Shown one piece after another: positions 37,405 to 46,089 of a stretch of DNA of 64,000 bases. The stretch is taken from positions 1,253,246-1,317,245 of the forward strand of contig NZ_LT992558.1 in assembly GCF_900258435.1 (NCBI RefSeq), read 5' to 3'. The DNA is from Carnobacterium divergens. Its GTDB lineage: Bacteria; Bacillota; Bacilli; Lactobacillales; Carnobacteriaceae. A program made the position numbers and the translations under genes. The notes below the pieces were generated by a model. The model did not search any database, had not been told where the DNA came from, and saw nothing but the letters and a program-made list of their open reading frames with translations. Positions within the stretch are counted from its first letter, which is position 1; every line of letters begins with the position of its first letter.

Positions 37405-38400
37405 ATGAAGAAAGCAACGATTTCAGTGATTGCAATACTCATTATTTTAATAAGTATTATTGTTTATAATAATGAATTTGATATGATTATCAAAGATGAA
37501 ACCGTTAATATCGAAAAAGAAAGTATAGCAGTTGAATATGCGCTGCCAAAAAAGAAGAGAGAAAAACCCGGTTTAATTTTATTTATACATGGCGATGGAC
37601 CAATTAATAAGAATGGTGATGAAGGGTATTATCCAGCATGGGAAACTCTTGCAAAAGAAAATTACATATCCATTAGTTGGGATAAAGCAGGCGTTGGGGG
37701 TTCCACGGGAAATTGGTTGAAACAAGATATGGTTGATCGAAAGCAAGAAGCGGAAAAAGTATTGAAATGGGCACTTGAAAAATTTGATCTTGATTTAAGG
37801 AAAGTTGGTGTTTGGGGAGCTAGTCAAGGAGGTTGGGTCATAACAAAACTATTAAATGAAAACAAGGATGTGAAATTTGCGATTGGCGTTGCACCAGCGG
37901 TAAATTGGATGAGACAGGGGAGGTTTAATACCATTAGTGAGATGGAATATGAAGGTTATTCTAAAAAGAAAATTGATGAAAAACTACTGACAGAGACTCA
38001 AGTAAATAAATATTTAAAAGAAAATAATTACCAAGGATACAAGGACAGTAATTTAGAAAAAGAGATTTTGGAAAAAGACAGATGGGATTTTATTCGTAAA
38101 AATATGGACTTAGATAATACTTCAGAGGTTGAACAAATTAGTAAACCCTATTATTTAGTAATAGGTGACCATGATCTTAATGTTGATACGAAAGAAACAG
38201 AAAATATTTATAGAGAGCACATAAATAAAGAGTATTTAACAGTCTATCCAATTTCAAATGCGACCCATAGGATGTTAAAACCAAGACATCAAAAAGATAG
38301 TAGAATGACAGTTGTAGAAACCGTTTTTAATCCTAGAAGAATTTTTGCACCAGATTATTTTAAAGCACTCAAAGAGATAGCATCGAAAAAAGAAATATAA
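37405..38400 (+). CDS. Alpha/beta hydrolase, membrane-anchored
   Basis: A 331-residue serine hydrolase with an N-terminal hydrophobic segment (about residues 5-22) that could be an uncleaved anchor or signal. The oxyanion region LFIHGDGP (about 60-67) and the nucleophile elbow VWGASQGGW (Gly-x-Ser-x-Gly, about 140) are intact; the Asp GDHDLN and His ATHRM near the end complete a plausible triad. The DGP/GGWV context resembles dienelactone hydrolase or S9-like esterases. ATG 37405 follows AAAGGGTGA. Third gene of the MerR cassette. Confidence 0.83.
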   Translation: MKKATISVIAILIILISIIVYNNEFDMIIKDETVNIEKESIAVEYALPKKKREKPGLILFIHGDGPINKNGDEGYYPAWETLAKENYISISWDKAGVGGSTGNWLKQDMVDRKQEAEKVLKWALEKFDLDLRKVGVWGASQGGWVITKLLNENKDVKFAIGVAPAVNWMRQGRFNTISEMEYEGYSKKKIDEKLLTETQVNKYLKENNYQGYKDSNLEKEILEKDRWDFIRKNMDLDNTSEVEQISKPYYLVIGDHDLNVDTKETENIYREHINKEYLTVYPISNATHRMLKPRHQKDSRMTVVETVFNPRRIFAPDYFKALKEIASKKEI

Positions 38401-38469
38401 TTTCGGCGCTGTTTAATCCAAGATTTTTAAATCATACTACTAATAATGAAAGGTTAAAGGCAAACGGGT

Positions 38470-38496
38470 CAAGCAAAAGACGCTTTAAACAAATAA
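38470..38496 (+). repeat. Direct repeat copy 2 (orphan rplT 3' end)
   Basis: A 27-nt fragment matching the rplT end (35712-35738) with one mismatch, reading QAKDALNK and a stop. Sequence to its left shows no rplT similarity. It is followed at once by a strong terminator, as expected for the original end of rplT before insertion of the cassette. Confidence 0.75.
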
Positions 38497-38500
38497 TCAT

Positions 38501-38534
38501 AAAAAAAGAGAATCGTTTAAGATTCTCTTTTTTT
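38501..38534. terminator. Bidirectional terminator after the orphan rplT end
   Basis: A perfect 14-bp stem (AAAAAAAGAGAATC at 38501-38514 with 38521-38534) and 6-nt loop; serves the MerR gene on the minus strand and may be the ancestral rplT terminator. Confidence 0.87.
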
Positions 38535-38543
38535 ATCCATAGA

Positions 38544-39287
38544 TTAGCGAACTTCAATCCAAGCATGATAATAATCAAACCGTTCCTCCTCAGCAAAGCT
38601 AACAAGATACCTTGCAACCGTATGTCCTGTCGTGTAGCCTAAGCTTGTTAACGCGTTAAGATGCTCTTGTAGGTTGTGAATAGCGGGTTCTTGAATTGAA
38701 ACCTTTAACAAGCATTCTTTAAAGCATTTCGTTTCTTTTGATTTCTGCCACAGCACATCTTGATTTTTTTGATTGGTAGAGGCTATCCCGTATTCGATTT
38801 CACTGTTTGAAGCAGAATTTATTTTTAAAAGAAAGCTTGAAGGATCCGCTAAATACGTAGTGACACTTTCCTTATCTGCAATATCTAAATGAATCATAAA
38901 ATCAAAATCTGGCTGACTGTCCTGATAAAGTTGCTTTTGCAAATACTTCACCAGCTCTATTTTTTTAAGACGTGTACGAATTCCTAATTGAACGTTCCTT
39001 AATCGTTCGATTTCATTTGTTACACTCAATTCAGTTTCCATAAGAACCCCAGATAAGGAAGAGGCATCAAAAGTAGTTATTTTTTTTAATTGTTGAATGG
39101 GAACATTTAAACTTCGATAAAATTGAATATCGGTTAGTTCAATTAATTGTGTTTCCGTATAAATGCGGTACCCATTCGCTGGGTTTCGTTCAATCTGAAT
39201 CAATTTTTCTGCATCCCAATAGCGCAAAGTAGATTTTGGAATATTAAACAAATCCGATATCTCTTTAATTGAATAATGTTCTTCCAT
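38544..39287 (-). CDS. MerR family transcriptional regulator, divergent from ABC exporter
   Basis: A 247-residue regulator with the MerR DNA-binding domain at residues 5-72 (SIKEISDLFNIPKSTLRYWDAEKLI, NGYRIY), a coiled linker and a C-terminal effector-binding domain of an unrecognised kind. Transcribed away from the two ABC exporter genes, whose promoter has the 19-bp MerR spacer; it is the likely activator of these pumps in response to their substrate. Confidence 0.88.
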   Translation of the reverse strand: MEEHYSIKEISDLFNIPKSTLRYWDAEKLIQIERNPANGYRIYTETQLIELTDIQFYRSLNVPIQQLKKITTFDASSLSGVLMETELSVTNEIERLRNVQLGIRTRLKKIELVKYLQKQLYQDSQPDFDFMIHLDIADKESVTTYLADPSSFLLKINSASNSEIEYGIASTNQKNQDVLWQKSKETKCFKECLLKVSIQEPAIHNLQEHLNALTSLGYTTGHTVARYLVSFAEEERFDYYHAWIEVR

Positions 39288-39322
39288 TCCCTCACCTCTT
39301 TTTCATTATATGAAAAATCTCA

Positions 39323-39353
39323 TTGACATTCAAGTAACTTTAACCTTTATACT
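39323..39353 (+). promoter_or_regulatory. MerR-type promoter of the ABC exporter operon
   Basis: TTGACA (39323-39328) and TATACT (39348-39353) with a 19-bp spacer. An interrupted dyad, TTCAAGT-A-ACTTTAA at 39329-39343 (6 of 7 pairs), sits in the spacer. Confidence 0.68.
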
Positions 39354-39388
39354 AGGCTAAGTAGAAATAACAGAAAGTTGGTAAAGGT

Positions 39389-41131
39389 ATGAAATTAGTG
39401 ATTGATTTTTTCAAAAAAAACAAAGGATTAAGTGTTGCAACCATTGTCGCACTTTTGTTTCAAATTTTAGGAACACTTGGAGTCCCACTTTTAGTTGCTA
39501 AATTAATTGATGAAGGCATTGCTAGTGGTGATTCTACACTAGTTTATCAAATCGGCTTGCAAATGGTAGGGGTGGCTTTTTTTGCCGCTATCTCAGCGAT
39601 TATAGGAAGTTATTTATCTGCTCAAATAGCCGCTTCCTTTGGCTATCACATCAGAAATCATTTTTTTAGAAAAGTACAAAAGCTATCTTTAAAAGATACA
39701 GAAGAATTTGGTGTTGCATCACTGGTCAATCGAACGAGTAATGATGTTGATAATATTCAACAAGTGATGATTTTATTTTTACAAATGATTTTGCCAGGTC
39801 CAATCATTTCTGTCGTTGCAATTTATATGACGTATTCTCTTTCACCAAAATTAACAATTGTTCCACTTCTTTCAATGCTTGTTTTTTTTATTGCCGTTTT
39901 TATTTTAATGAAAAAAGGCAATCACTATTCAAGAAGCGTCCAAATAAAGATGGATCAAGTAACCCGAGTTTTCAGAGAATTTTTTATGGGGATTCGTGTT
40001 ATTCGTGCTTTTGGCAATCAAGAATATGAAAAAAAACGAACGGATCAAACCTTCAAGGAATACGCTGACAATACTATTAAGCTAAATCAAGTCTTTGCTT
40101 GGCTGACGCCCACTGTTTTATTTTTGATGGGAGCTTCTCTTGCTGGAATATTATGGATTGGAGGAAATGAAGTTGCACTTGGAAAACTTCAAATTGGCAG
40201 TATTACAGCCGTCGGTGAATATACGATTATTACCTTAGCTTACCTTGTAATGGCAGCCATGGTGATAGTAACGATTCCAAAAGGGATGGCGTCGGTTTAC
40301 CGAATTCAAGAATTGTTAACTAAAGAACCAGAAGTTAAAGACTTCGCAAATGTAAATGCAGACAATCAAAAAAGTCAAAAAGAAGTTGTCGCCTTTAAGA
40401 ATGTTACCTTTTCCTATCAAAATGCAGCAGAACCAGTATTACAAAATATTAGTTTTACTGCTAAACGAGGAGAAGTGACCGCTATCGTTGGTGGGACAGG
40501 CTCTGGAAAAAGTACGATTGCTAAAGCATTATTACGCTTTAGCGAAATAACCTCAGGAGAAATCCAGTTAAATGGCCAGGCAATTCATGAACTTTCTCAA
40601 TATGATTTACGAAAAAAGATTAGTTATGTTCCACAAAAAGCGTATTTATTTAGTGGAACAATTGAAGAAAATTTAAAAACAGGCAATCAAACAATGAGTT
40701 CAGACGAATTGGAACATATTATTAAAATTGCCCAATCCGACTCCTTTATCCATTCACTGGAAAAAGGAATACAATCACAAGTCTCACAAGGTGGGAGTAA
40801 TTTTTCAGGCGGACAAAAGCAACGTTTGGCCATTGCTCGCGCGTTGGCTAAACAAGCAGACGCTTATATTTTTGACGATAGCTTTAGTGCCCTTGATTTT
40901 AAAACAGATAGTAGACTTAGGCAAGCATTAAAAGAGGAACTAAAAAATAAAGCAGTGATTATCGTAGCGCAACGCATTAGTACAATCAAAGATGCAGATC
41001 AAATCCTTGTGTTAGATGAAGGAGTGATGGTTGGAAAAGGCACTCATGCAGAACTCCTTGCAACCAATCCGATTTACCAAGAATTCGTTGCCTCACAAAG
41101 TGCAAGTAAGGAGACACAAGATGATGAATAA
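39389..41131 (+). CDS. Heterodimeric ABC exporter subunit with degenerate catalytic site
   Basis: A 580-residue half-transporter: six TM segments (residues 15-300) and an ABC domain (from about 335). Walker A is GGTGSGKS and the signature FSGGQKQR is canonical, but after Walker B the motif is IFDDSFSALD, with Asp in place of the catalytic Glu. This pattern marks the subunit whose own ATP site is inactive in pairs such as LmrCD, BmrCD, EfrCD and TM287/288. It overlaps the partner gene by 11 nt. Confidence 0.92.
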   Translation: MKLVIDFFKKNKGLSVATIVALLFQILGTLGVPLLVAKLIDEGIASGDSTLVYQIGLQMVGVAFFAAISAIIGSYLSAQIAASFGYHIRNHFFRKVQKLSLKDTEEFGVASLVNRTSNDVDNIQQVMILFLQMILPGPIISVVAIYMTYSLSPKLTIVPLLSMLVFFIAVFILMKKGNHYSRSVQIKMDQVTRVFREFFMGIRVIRAFGNQEYEKKRTDQTFKEYADNTIKLNQVFAWLTPTVLFLMGASLAGILWIGGNEVALGKLQIGSITAVGEYTIITLAYLVMAAMVIVTIPKGMASVYRIQELLTKEPEVKDFANVNADNQKSQKEVVAFKNVTFSYQNAAEPVLQNISFTAKRGEVTAIVGGTGSGKSTIAKALLRFSEITSGEIQLNGQAIHELSQYDLRKKISYVPQKAYLFSGTIEENLKTGNQTMSSDELEHIIKIAQSDSFIHSLEKGIQSQVSQGGSNFSGGQKQRLAIARALAKQADAYIFDDSFSALDFKTDSRLRQALKEELKNKAVIIVAQRISTIKDADQILVLDEGVMVGKGTHAELLATNPIYQEFVASQSASKETQDDE

Positions 41132-42899
41132 AAAAATATATCTAGATAAAAGTTTTTGGCGTTTCTTTAAGATTTTAATGACTGAAAAAAAAGCTTTTAT
41201 TTTAATGGCTTTTTCCAGTTTGGTTTCAAATTTATTAATGACTAGTATTCCCTTTATTATGGGAATCGGAATTGATCGCTTGCTTCATATGATTCAAGAA
41301 GTAGGTCTGCGTGATGTGACGATTCGTCAGACACATGAAATCCTAAGCCCGTTGATTTTTATGATGATCAGTTTTGAATTAATCACCTTTTTCTTTTCAT
41401 ATACGCAGGAAAAAACAATGGCAAAAGCAAGTGAAAAAATAACCTTAAATTTAAGAAAACAATTGACAACTAAATACACAAAATTGCCGATGGAATTCTT
41501 TGATACTCATCAAGTGGGAGATATCTTAAGCCGTTCCACAACAGATTTAAATAAAGTTGCCAATGTTTTATTAACGGGCATTAACCAAATGATGTCTTCA
41601 ATTGCCAATGTTTTCTTTGGTGTATTGATGTTGCTTTATATCAGTCCAGCATTAACCATTGTCGTCTTAGGAATTATGGGGATGAATTTTTTTGTAACGA
41701 AGTGGATTGCAGCGAAAAATAAAGAGTTTGCTGAAAAAAGTTACCGTGAATTAGGCGAATTAACTAATTTTGCAGAAGAATATTATACAGGTAATCTGAT
41801 TGTAAAATCGTTTAATCAACAAGAAACAGCAATTCAAGCCTTCAATGAAATCAATCAAAAACAAGCAAAATCTTTTAAGAAATCTCAATTTGTCAATTTT
41901 GGTATCTATCCTTTAATTCGTTTTTTAAACCAGCTAGCTTTTGTTGTAAGTGCAATTTTTGGAGCGAAATTAGTGTTGTCAGGAGCTATGAGCTTAGGAA
42001 CGATTCAAGCCTATCTGCAATACGTCAATCAAATATCGGAACCACTAACACAATCTTCTTATGTTATAAATTCGATTCAAAGTGCGCTGGCTTCGATGGA
42101 GCGTATATTTGAAATATTGGATGCAAAAGAAGAAATAAAAGAGGCTAAAACCGTCGTTGAATTAAAAAATCCAAAAGGGGAGATTGCCTTCAACCATGTG
42201 CAATTTGGCTATGACGCTACAAAAATGCTTATGGAAGATGTTGATTTTCTTGCAAAAGCTCATGGGACGGTTGCTATTGTGGGGCCAACGGGAGCTGGTA
42301 AAACAACCTTGGTTAATCTACTCTTACGTTTTTATGAACTAACTGGAGGCGAGATTACCTTTGATGGTGAACCTATCACCAACTTATCAAGAAGCCATTT
42401 AAGAAGTATGTTTGGAATGGTCTTACAAGACACCTGGTTATTTGAAGGAACGATTGCTGAAAATTTGGCATATGGAAAAAGAGATGCGACGCGTAATGAA
42501 ATCATCGAAGCGGCTAAAATTGCGCAATGCCATCATTTTATCCAAACCTTACCAGATGGTTACGACACGATTATTTCCAGTGAAGAAAATACAATTTCCC
42601 AAGGTCAACAACAGTTACTAACGATTGCTCGCATTATTTTAGCCAATCCAGCAATTGTGATTTTAGATGAAGCAACCTCAAGTGTAGATACCCGAACAGA
42701 AATTGAAATTCAAAAAGCAATGAACCACGTAATGAAGGGGAGAACTAGTTTTGTCATTGCCCATCGTTTATCAACGATTCAATCTGCTGATTTGATTTTA
42801 GTAATGAAAGAAGGAACGATTATTGAGCAGGGCAGGCATTTAGAATTGCTTAATCAAGATTCCTTCTATTCCGATTTGTATAACAGTCAATTTTCATAA
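41121..42899 (+). CDS. Heterodimeric ABC exporter subunit, catalytic partner
   Basis: A 592-residue half-transporter with six TM segments (about residues 20-310) and an ABC domain. Walker A is GPTGAGKT and Walker B VILDEATSS keeps the catalytic Glu, but the signature reads ISQGQQQ rather than LSGGQ. The asymmetry complements the first subunit: one full and one degenerate ATP site in the dimer. ATG 41121 follows AAGGAGACAC; a second ATG is at 41124. Probable multidrug or peptide efflux. Confidence 0.92.
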   Translation: MMNKKIYLDKSFWRFFKILMTEKKAFILMAFSSLVSNLLMTSIPFIMGIGIDRLLHMIQEVGLRDVTIRQTHEILSPLIFMMISFELITFFFSYTQEKTMAKASEKITLNLRKQLTTKYTKLPMEFFDTHQVGDILSRSTTDLNKVANVLLTGINQMMSSIANVFFGVLMLLYISPALTIVVLGIMGMNFFVTKWIAAKNKEFAEKSYRELGELTNFAEEYYTGNLIVKSFNQQETAIQAFNEINQKQAKSFKKSQFVNFGIYPLIRFLNQLAFVVSAIFGAKLVLSGAMSLGTIQAYLQYVNQISEPLTQSSYVINSIQSALASMERIFEILDAKEEIKEAKTVVELKNPKGEIAFNHVQFGYDATKMLMEDVDFLAKAHGTVAIVGPTGAGKTTLVNLLLRFYELTGGEITFDGEPITNLSRSHLRSMFGMVLQDTWLFEGTIAENLAYGKRDATRNEIIEAAKIAQCHHFIQTLPDGYDTIISSEENTISQGQQQLLTIARIILANPAIVILDEATSSVDTRTEIEIQKAMNHVMKGRTSFVIAHRLSTIQSADLILVMKEGTIIEQGRHLELLNQDSFYSDLYNSQFS

Positions 42900-42907
42900 T
42901 GCTTGTC

Positions 42908-42940
42908 AAAAAAGAGAATTTTAATCGATTCTCTTTTTTT
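42908..42940 (+). terminator. Rho-independent terminator of the ABC exporter operon
   Basis: A 12-bp stem (AAAAAAGAGAAT with ATTCTCTTTTTT), 8-nt loop and T-run. Confidence 0.86.
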
Positions 42941-43101
42941 GTTATCCTAAAAAAAAGTCAAAAACATTGTGAAAGAATTAAATAGCTTAATTTGACCGTT
43001 TACAGCCGTTCTTTAATCCGTAAGTCATTTAATCTATTTTAAAGAAAAGAAGAGAAACGCGATGTTGATGCTGTAAATCAATTTTTAAACGAAACTAACA
43101 C

Positions 43102-43117
43102 ATACTACATATAGTGT
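43102..43117 (+). promoter_or_regulatory. Candidate NrdR box 1
   Basis: ATACTACATATAGTGT matches the NrdR consensus ACACwATATmTwGTGT at 14 of 16 positions. Confidence 0.55.
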
Positions 43118-43141
43118 CAATAAATAAAATAATTTTCTAAT

Positions 43142-43157
43142 ACACAAGATATTGATT
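43142..43157 (+). promoter_or_regulatory. Candidate NrdR box 2
   Basis: ACACAAGATATTGATT matches the NrdR consensus at 13 of 16 positions; it starts 40 bp after box 1, roughly four helical turns. Confidence 0.5.
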
Positions 43158-43218
43158 GTAAAATAAATAGGAATGAGATAGAATAAGTGAGGTAGAGAAC
43201 AAAAGGAGTGACGTGTAA

Positions 43219-45411
43219 ATGATGAATGTTGAGAATGTTGAAGAAGGTACTGCTAACTTTAAAAGTAAAAAACTAAACGTCTTTGTGATTAAAAGAGATA
43301 GTCGGTTAGTGCCATTTGACGATCAAAAAATTTACGATGCCTTAATGAAGGCAGAAGCACAGTTAAATGGAAAAATAACACCAGAAGTAAAAGCTGAGAT
43401 TCAAGAAATTGTCTATAAAATTGATCAAGAAATCACAGATCGTTTCCAAAAGGATATTAAAATTTATGAAATTCAAAATATTGTTGAGCATATTTTAATC
43501 GCAGAAAAAAAAGTAGCCTTAGCAGAACATTATATCAGTTACCGAGCAAATCGAGATTTTGAACGAACCAAAGCAACGGATATCAACTTTACGATTGAAA
43601 AATTAATCAATAAAGATCGCTCTGTTGTGAATGAAAATGCTAATAAAGATAGTGAAGTTTTTAACACACAACGGGATTTAACAGCTGGAATTGTTGGGAA
43701 ATCAATGGGATTAAAAATGTTGCCACCCCACGTAGCAAACGCACATCAAAAAGGAGATATTCATTACCATGACTTAGATTACCAACCATATTCTCCGATG
43801 ACAAATTGTTGCTTGATCGACTTTAAAGGTATGTTAACAGAAGGCTTTAAAATTGGAAATGCGGAAGTTGAAAGTCCTAAGTCCATTCAAACAGCTGCCG
43901 CACAAATGGCACAAATTATCGCAAATGTTGCCTCTAGCCAATACGGCGGGTGTAGTGCTGACCGAATTGATGAAGTGCTAGCTCCCTTTGCACAATTAAA
44001 CTACGACAAGCACTTAGCAACTGCTAAAGAATGGATTGAAGGAGAAGAAAAACAACTTGCCTTTGCAAAAGAAAAAACAGAAAAAGACATTTACGATGCG
44101 ATGCAAAGCTTAGAATATGAAATCAATACGCTGTATTCTTCACAAGGACAAACGCCCTTCACCTCATTAGGTTTTGGTTTAGGAACAAACTGGATTGAAC
44201 GAGAAATTCAACAAGCAATTTTAAAAGTACGAATTAAAGGAATAGGCAAAGAACAACGTACAGCGATTTTCCCTAAATTAATTTTCACATTAAAACGTGG
44301 CGTAAACTTAGAAGAACAAGATCCAAACTATGATATGAAACAAATCGCCTTAGAATGTGCAACAAAACGGATGTACCCAGATGTCTTAATGTACGATAAA
44401 TTAGTAGAATTAACCGGTAGCTTCAAAACGCCAATGGGTTGTCGTTCCTTTTTACAAGGCTGGGAAGATGAAGAAGGCAACGACGTGAGTTCTGGACGGA
44501 TGAACTTAGGCGTGTTGACGTTAAACATCCCACGAATTGCCATGGAAGCAGACGGCAATCAAGAAAAATTCTGGTCAATTTTAGAAGAACGTCTAGCCAT
44601 TTGTAAAGACGGATTGGTTTACCGCGTCGAACGAGTGAAGGAAGCAACACCAAGCAATGCGCCTATTTTATACATGCATGGAGCATTTGGCAATCGCTTA
44701 ACAAAAGATCAATCAGTAGACGAATTATTTAAAAATCGGCGTGCAACAGTATCGCTAGGCTATATTGGCTTGTATGAAGCAGCGACAGCCTTTTTTGGAG
44801 GAGAATGGGAAAAAGACCCAGCAGCAAAACAATTTACGTTAGACATTCTAAAAACCTTGAAAAAACATACGGATGCGTGGTCAGATGAATACGATTATCA
44901 CTTTAGTGTCTATGGTACACCAAGTGAAAGTTTAACAGATCGCTTCTGTCGTTTAGATACTGAAAAATTTGGACAAGTTGAGAATATTACAGACAAGGAA
45001 TACTACACAAACAGTTACCATTATGATGTGCGTAAAAATCCAACTCCTTTTGAAAAGCTTGAATTTGAAAAAGACTATCCAAAATATGCAAGTGGTGGTT
45101 TTATCCATTATTGTGAATATCCTAATATGCGACAAAATCCAAAAGCATTAGAGGCCGTATGGGATTTTGCCTACGATAAAATCGGTTATTTAGGCACCAA
45201 TACTCCGATTGACCACTGTTATGAATGTGATTTTGAAGGAGACTTCGAGCCAACTGAGCGAGGATTTGAATGTCCACAATGCGGCAATCATGATCCTAAG
45301 ACATGTGATGTTGTGAAAAGAACGTGTGGCTACTTAGGTAACCCCCAAGCGCGTCCAATGGTACACGGTCGTCATAAAGAAATTTCCTCTCGTGTTAAAC
45401 ATATGAAGTAA
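43219..45411 (+). CDS. nrdD: Anaerobic ribonucleoside-triphosphate reductase
   Basis: A 730-residue class III reductase that makes dNTPs without oxygen. An ATP-cone lies at about residues 20-115 (VFVIKRDSRLVPFDDQKI), the catalytic barrel follows, and the C-terminus has a four-Cys zinc site (CYECDF...CPQCG) and the glycyl radical loop RTCGYLG (about 702-708). It is activated by NrdG, encoded next. Candidate NrdR boxes suggest repression when dATP is plentiful. Confidence 0.97.
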   Translation: MMNVENVEEGTANFKSKKLNVFVIKRDSRLVPFDDQKIYDALMKAEAQLNGKITPEVKAEIQEIVYKIDQEITDRFQKDIKIYEIQNIVEHILIAEKKVALAEHYISYRANRDFERTKATDINFTIEKLINKDRSVVNENANKDSEVFNTQRDLTAGIVGKSMGLKMLPPHVANAHQKGDIHYHDLDYQPYSPMTNCCLIDFKGMLTEGFKIGNAEVESPKSIQTAAAQMAQIIANVASSQYGGCSADRIDEVLAPFAQLNYDKHLATAKEWIEGEEKQLAFAKEKTEKDIYDAMQSLEYEINTLYSSQGQTPFTSLGFGLGTNWIEREIQQAILKVRIKGIGKEQRTAIFPKLIFTLKRGVNLEEQDPNYDMKQIALECATKRMYPDVLMYDKLVELTGSFKTPMGCRSFLQGWEDEEGNDVSSGRMNLGVLTLNIPRIAMEADGNQEKFWSILEERLAICKDGLVYRVERVKEATPSNAPILYMHGAFGNRLTKDQSVDELFKNRRATVSLGYIGLYEAATAFFGGEWEKDPAAKQFTLDILKTLKKHTDAWSDEYDYHFSVYGTPSESLTDRFCRLDTEKFGQVENITDKEYYTNSYHYDVRKNPTPFEKLEFEKDYPKYASGGFIHYCEYPNMRQNPKALEAVWDFAYDKIGYLGTNTPIDHCYECDFEGDFEPTERGFECPQCGNHDPKTCDVVKRTCGYLGNPQARPMVHGRHKEISSRVKHMK

Positions 45412-45422
45412 CTAAATAAAGT

Positions 45423-45452
45423 GCTGCCAAAAAAATTTGGCAGCCTTTTTTC
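45423..45452 (+). terminator. Hairpin terminator between nrdD and nrdG
   Basis: A perfect 9-bp stem (GCTGCCAAA with TTTGGCAGC), 4-nt loop, then CTTTTTT. It probably lowers nrdG expression relative to nrdD. Confidence 0.82.
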
Positions 45453-45470
45453 GAAAGAATGGTGAGACAA

Positions 45471-46034
45471 ATGAAAAATCCTAAACCGCAAGAATGGCAA
45501 TCGACGCAATTGACAAAACACCATATTGCCGATTACAAGCCGTTTAATTTTGTAGACGGGGAAGGCGTACGTTGTAGCCTATATGTAAGTGGCTGTTTAT
45601 TTGCTTGTGAAGGCTGTTATAACAAAGTAGCACAATCCTTTCAATATGGAACTCCTTACACAAAAGAATTAGAAGATCGTATTATCGAGGACTTAGCAAA
45701 ACCTTACGTTCAAGGGTTAACGCTACTTGGTGGAGAACCTTTTTTAAATACTGGTGTTACAATTCAACTAGCCAAACGAATTCGAGCAGAATTTGGTTCA
45801 ACAAAAGACATTTGGTCGTGGACTGGCTATACATGGGACGAACTAATGATGGAAACTGCGGACAAATTAGAATTGCTAAGTTTGATAGATATTGTGGTAG
45901 ATGGACGTTTTGAATTAAGCAAAAAAGACCTAAGCCTCCAGTTTAGAGGAAGTTCCAATCAGCGAATCATCGATGTACCTCGTTCTCTTACTAAGGGCCA
46001 AGTGGTGTTATGGGAAAAAGGAATTGATTTATAA
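45471..46034 (+). CDS. nrdG: Anaerobic ribonucleotide reductase activating protein
   Basis: A 187-residue radical SAM activase that generates the glycyl radical in NrdD. The cluster motif CLFACEGC (Cys-x3-Cys-x2-Cys) is at about residues 43-50, followed by LLGGEPF, which contacts SAM. ATG 45471 lies 7 nt after GGTGAG; an ATG at 45459 lies before that site. Confidence 0.95.
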   Translation: MKNPKPQEWQSTQLTKHHIADYKPFNFVDGEGVRCSLYVSGCLFACEGCYNKVAQSFQYGTPYTKELEDRIIEDLAKPYVQGLTLLGGEPFLNTGVTIQLAKRIRAEFGSTKDIWSWTGYTWDELMMETADKLELLSLIDIVVDGRFELSKKDLSLQFRGSSNQRIIDVPRSLTKGQVVLWEKGIDL

Positions 46035-46040
46035 AACAAC

Positions 46041-46080
46041 AAATAAAAACAGCTAATCTTAACATTAGCTGTTTTTATTT
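46041..46080. terminator. Bidirectional terminator between nrdG and the kinase gene
   Basis: A perfect 17-bp stem (46041-46057 with 46064-46080), 6-nt loop, A and T tracts in the arms. Confidence 0.88.
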
Positions 46081-46089
46081 GTTTATGAT

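Larger units (their letters stand above)
42941..43218. promoter_or_regulatory. nrdD upstream region
   Basis: The 319-nt gap before nrdD starts with the exporter terminator and otherwise contains two candidate NrdR boxes (43102-43117 and 43142-43157) in very A/T-rich sequence, then AAGGAGTGA. I see no further gene. Confidence 0.5.
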
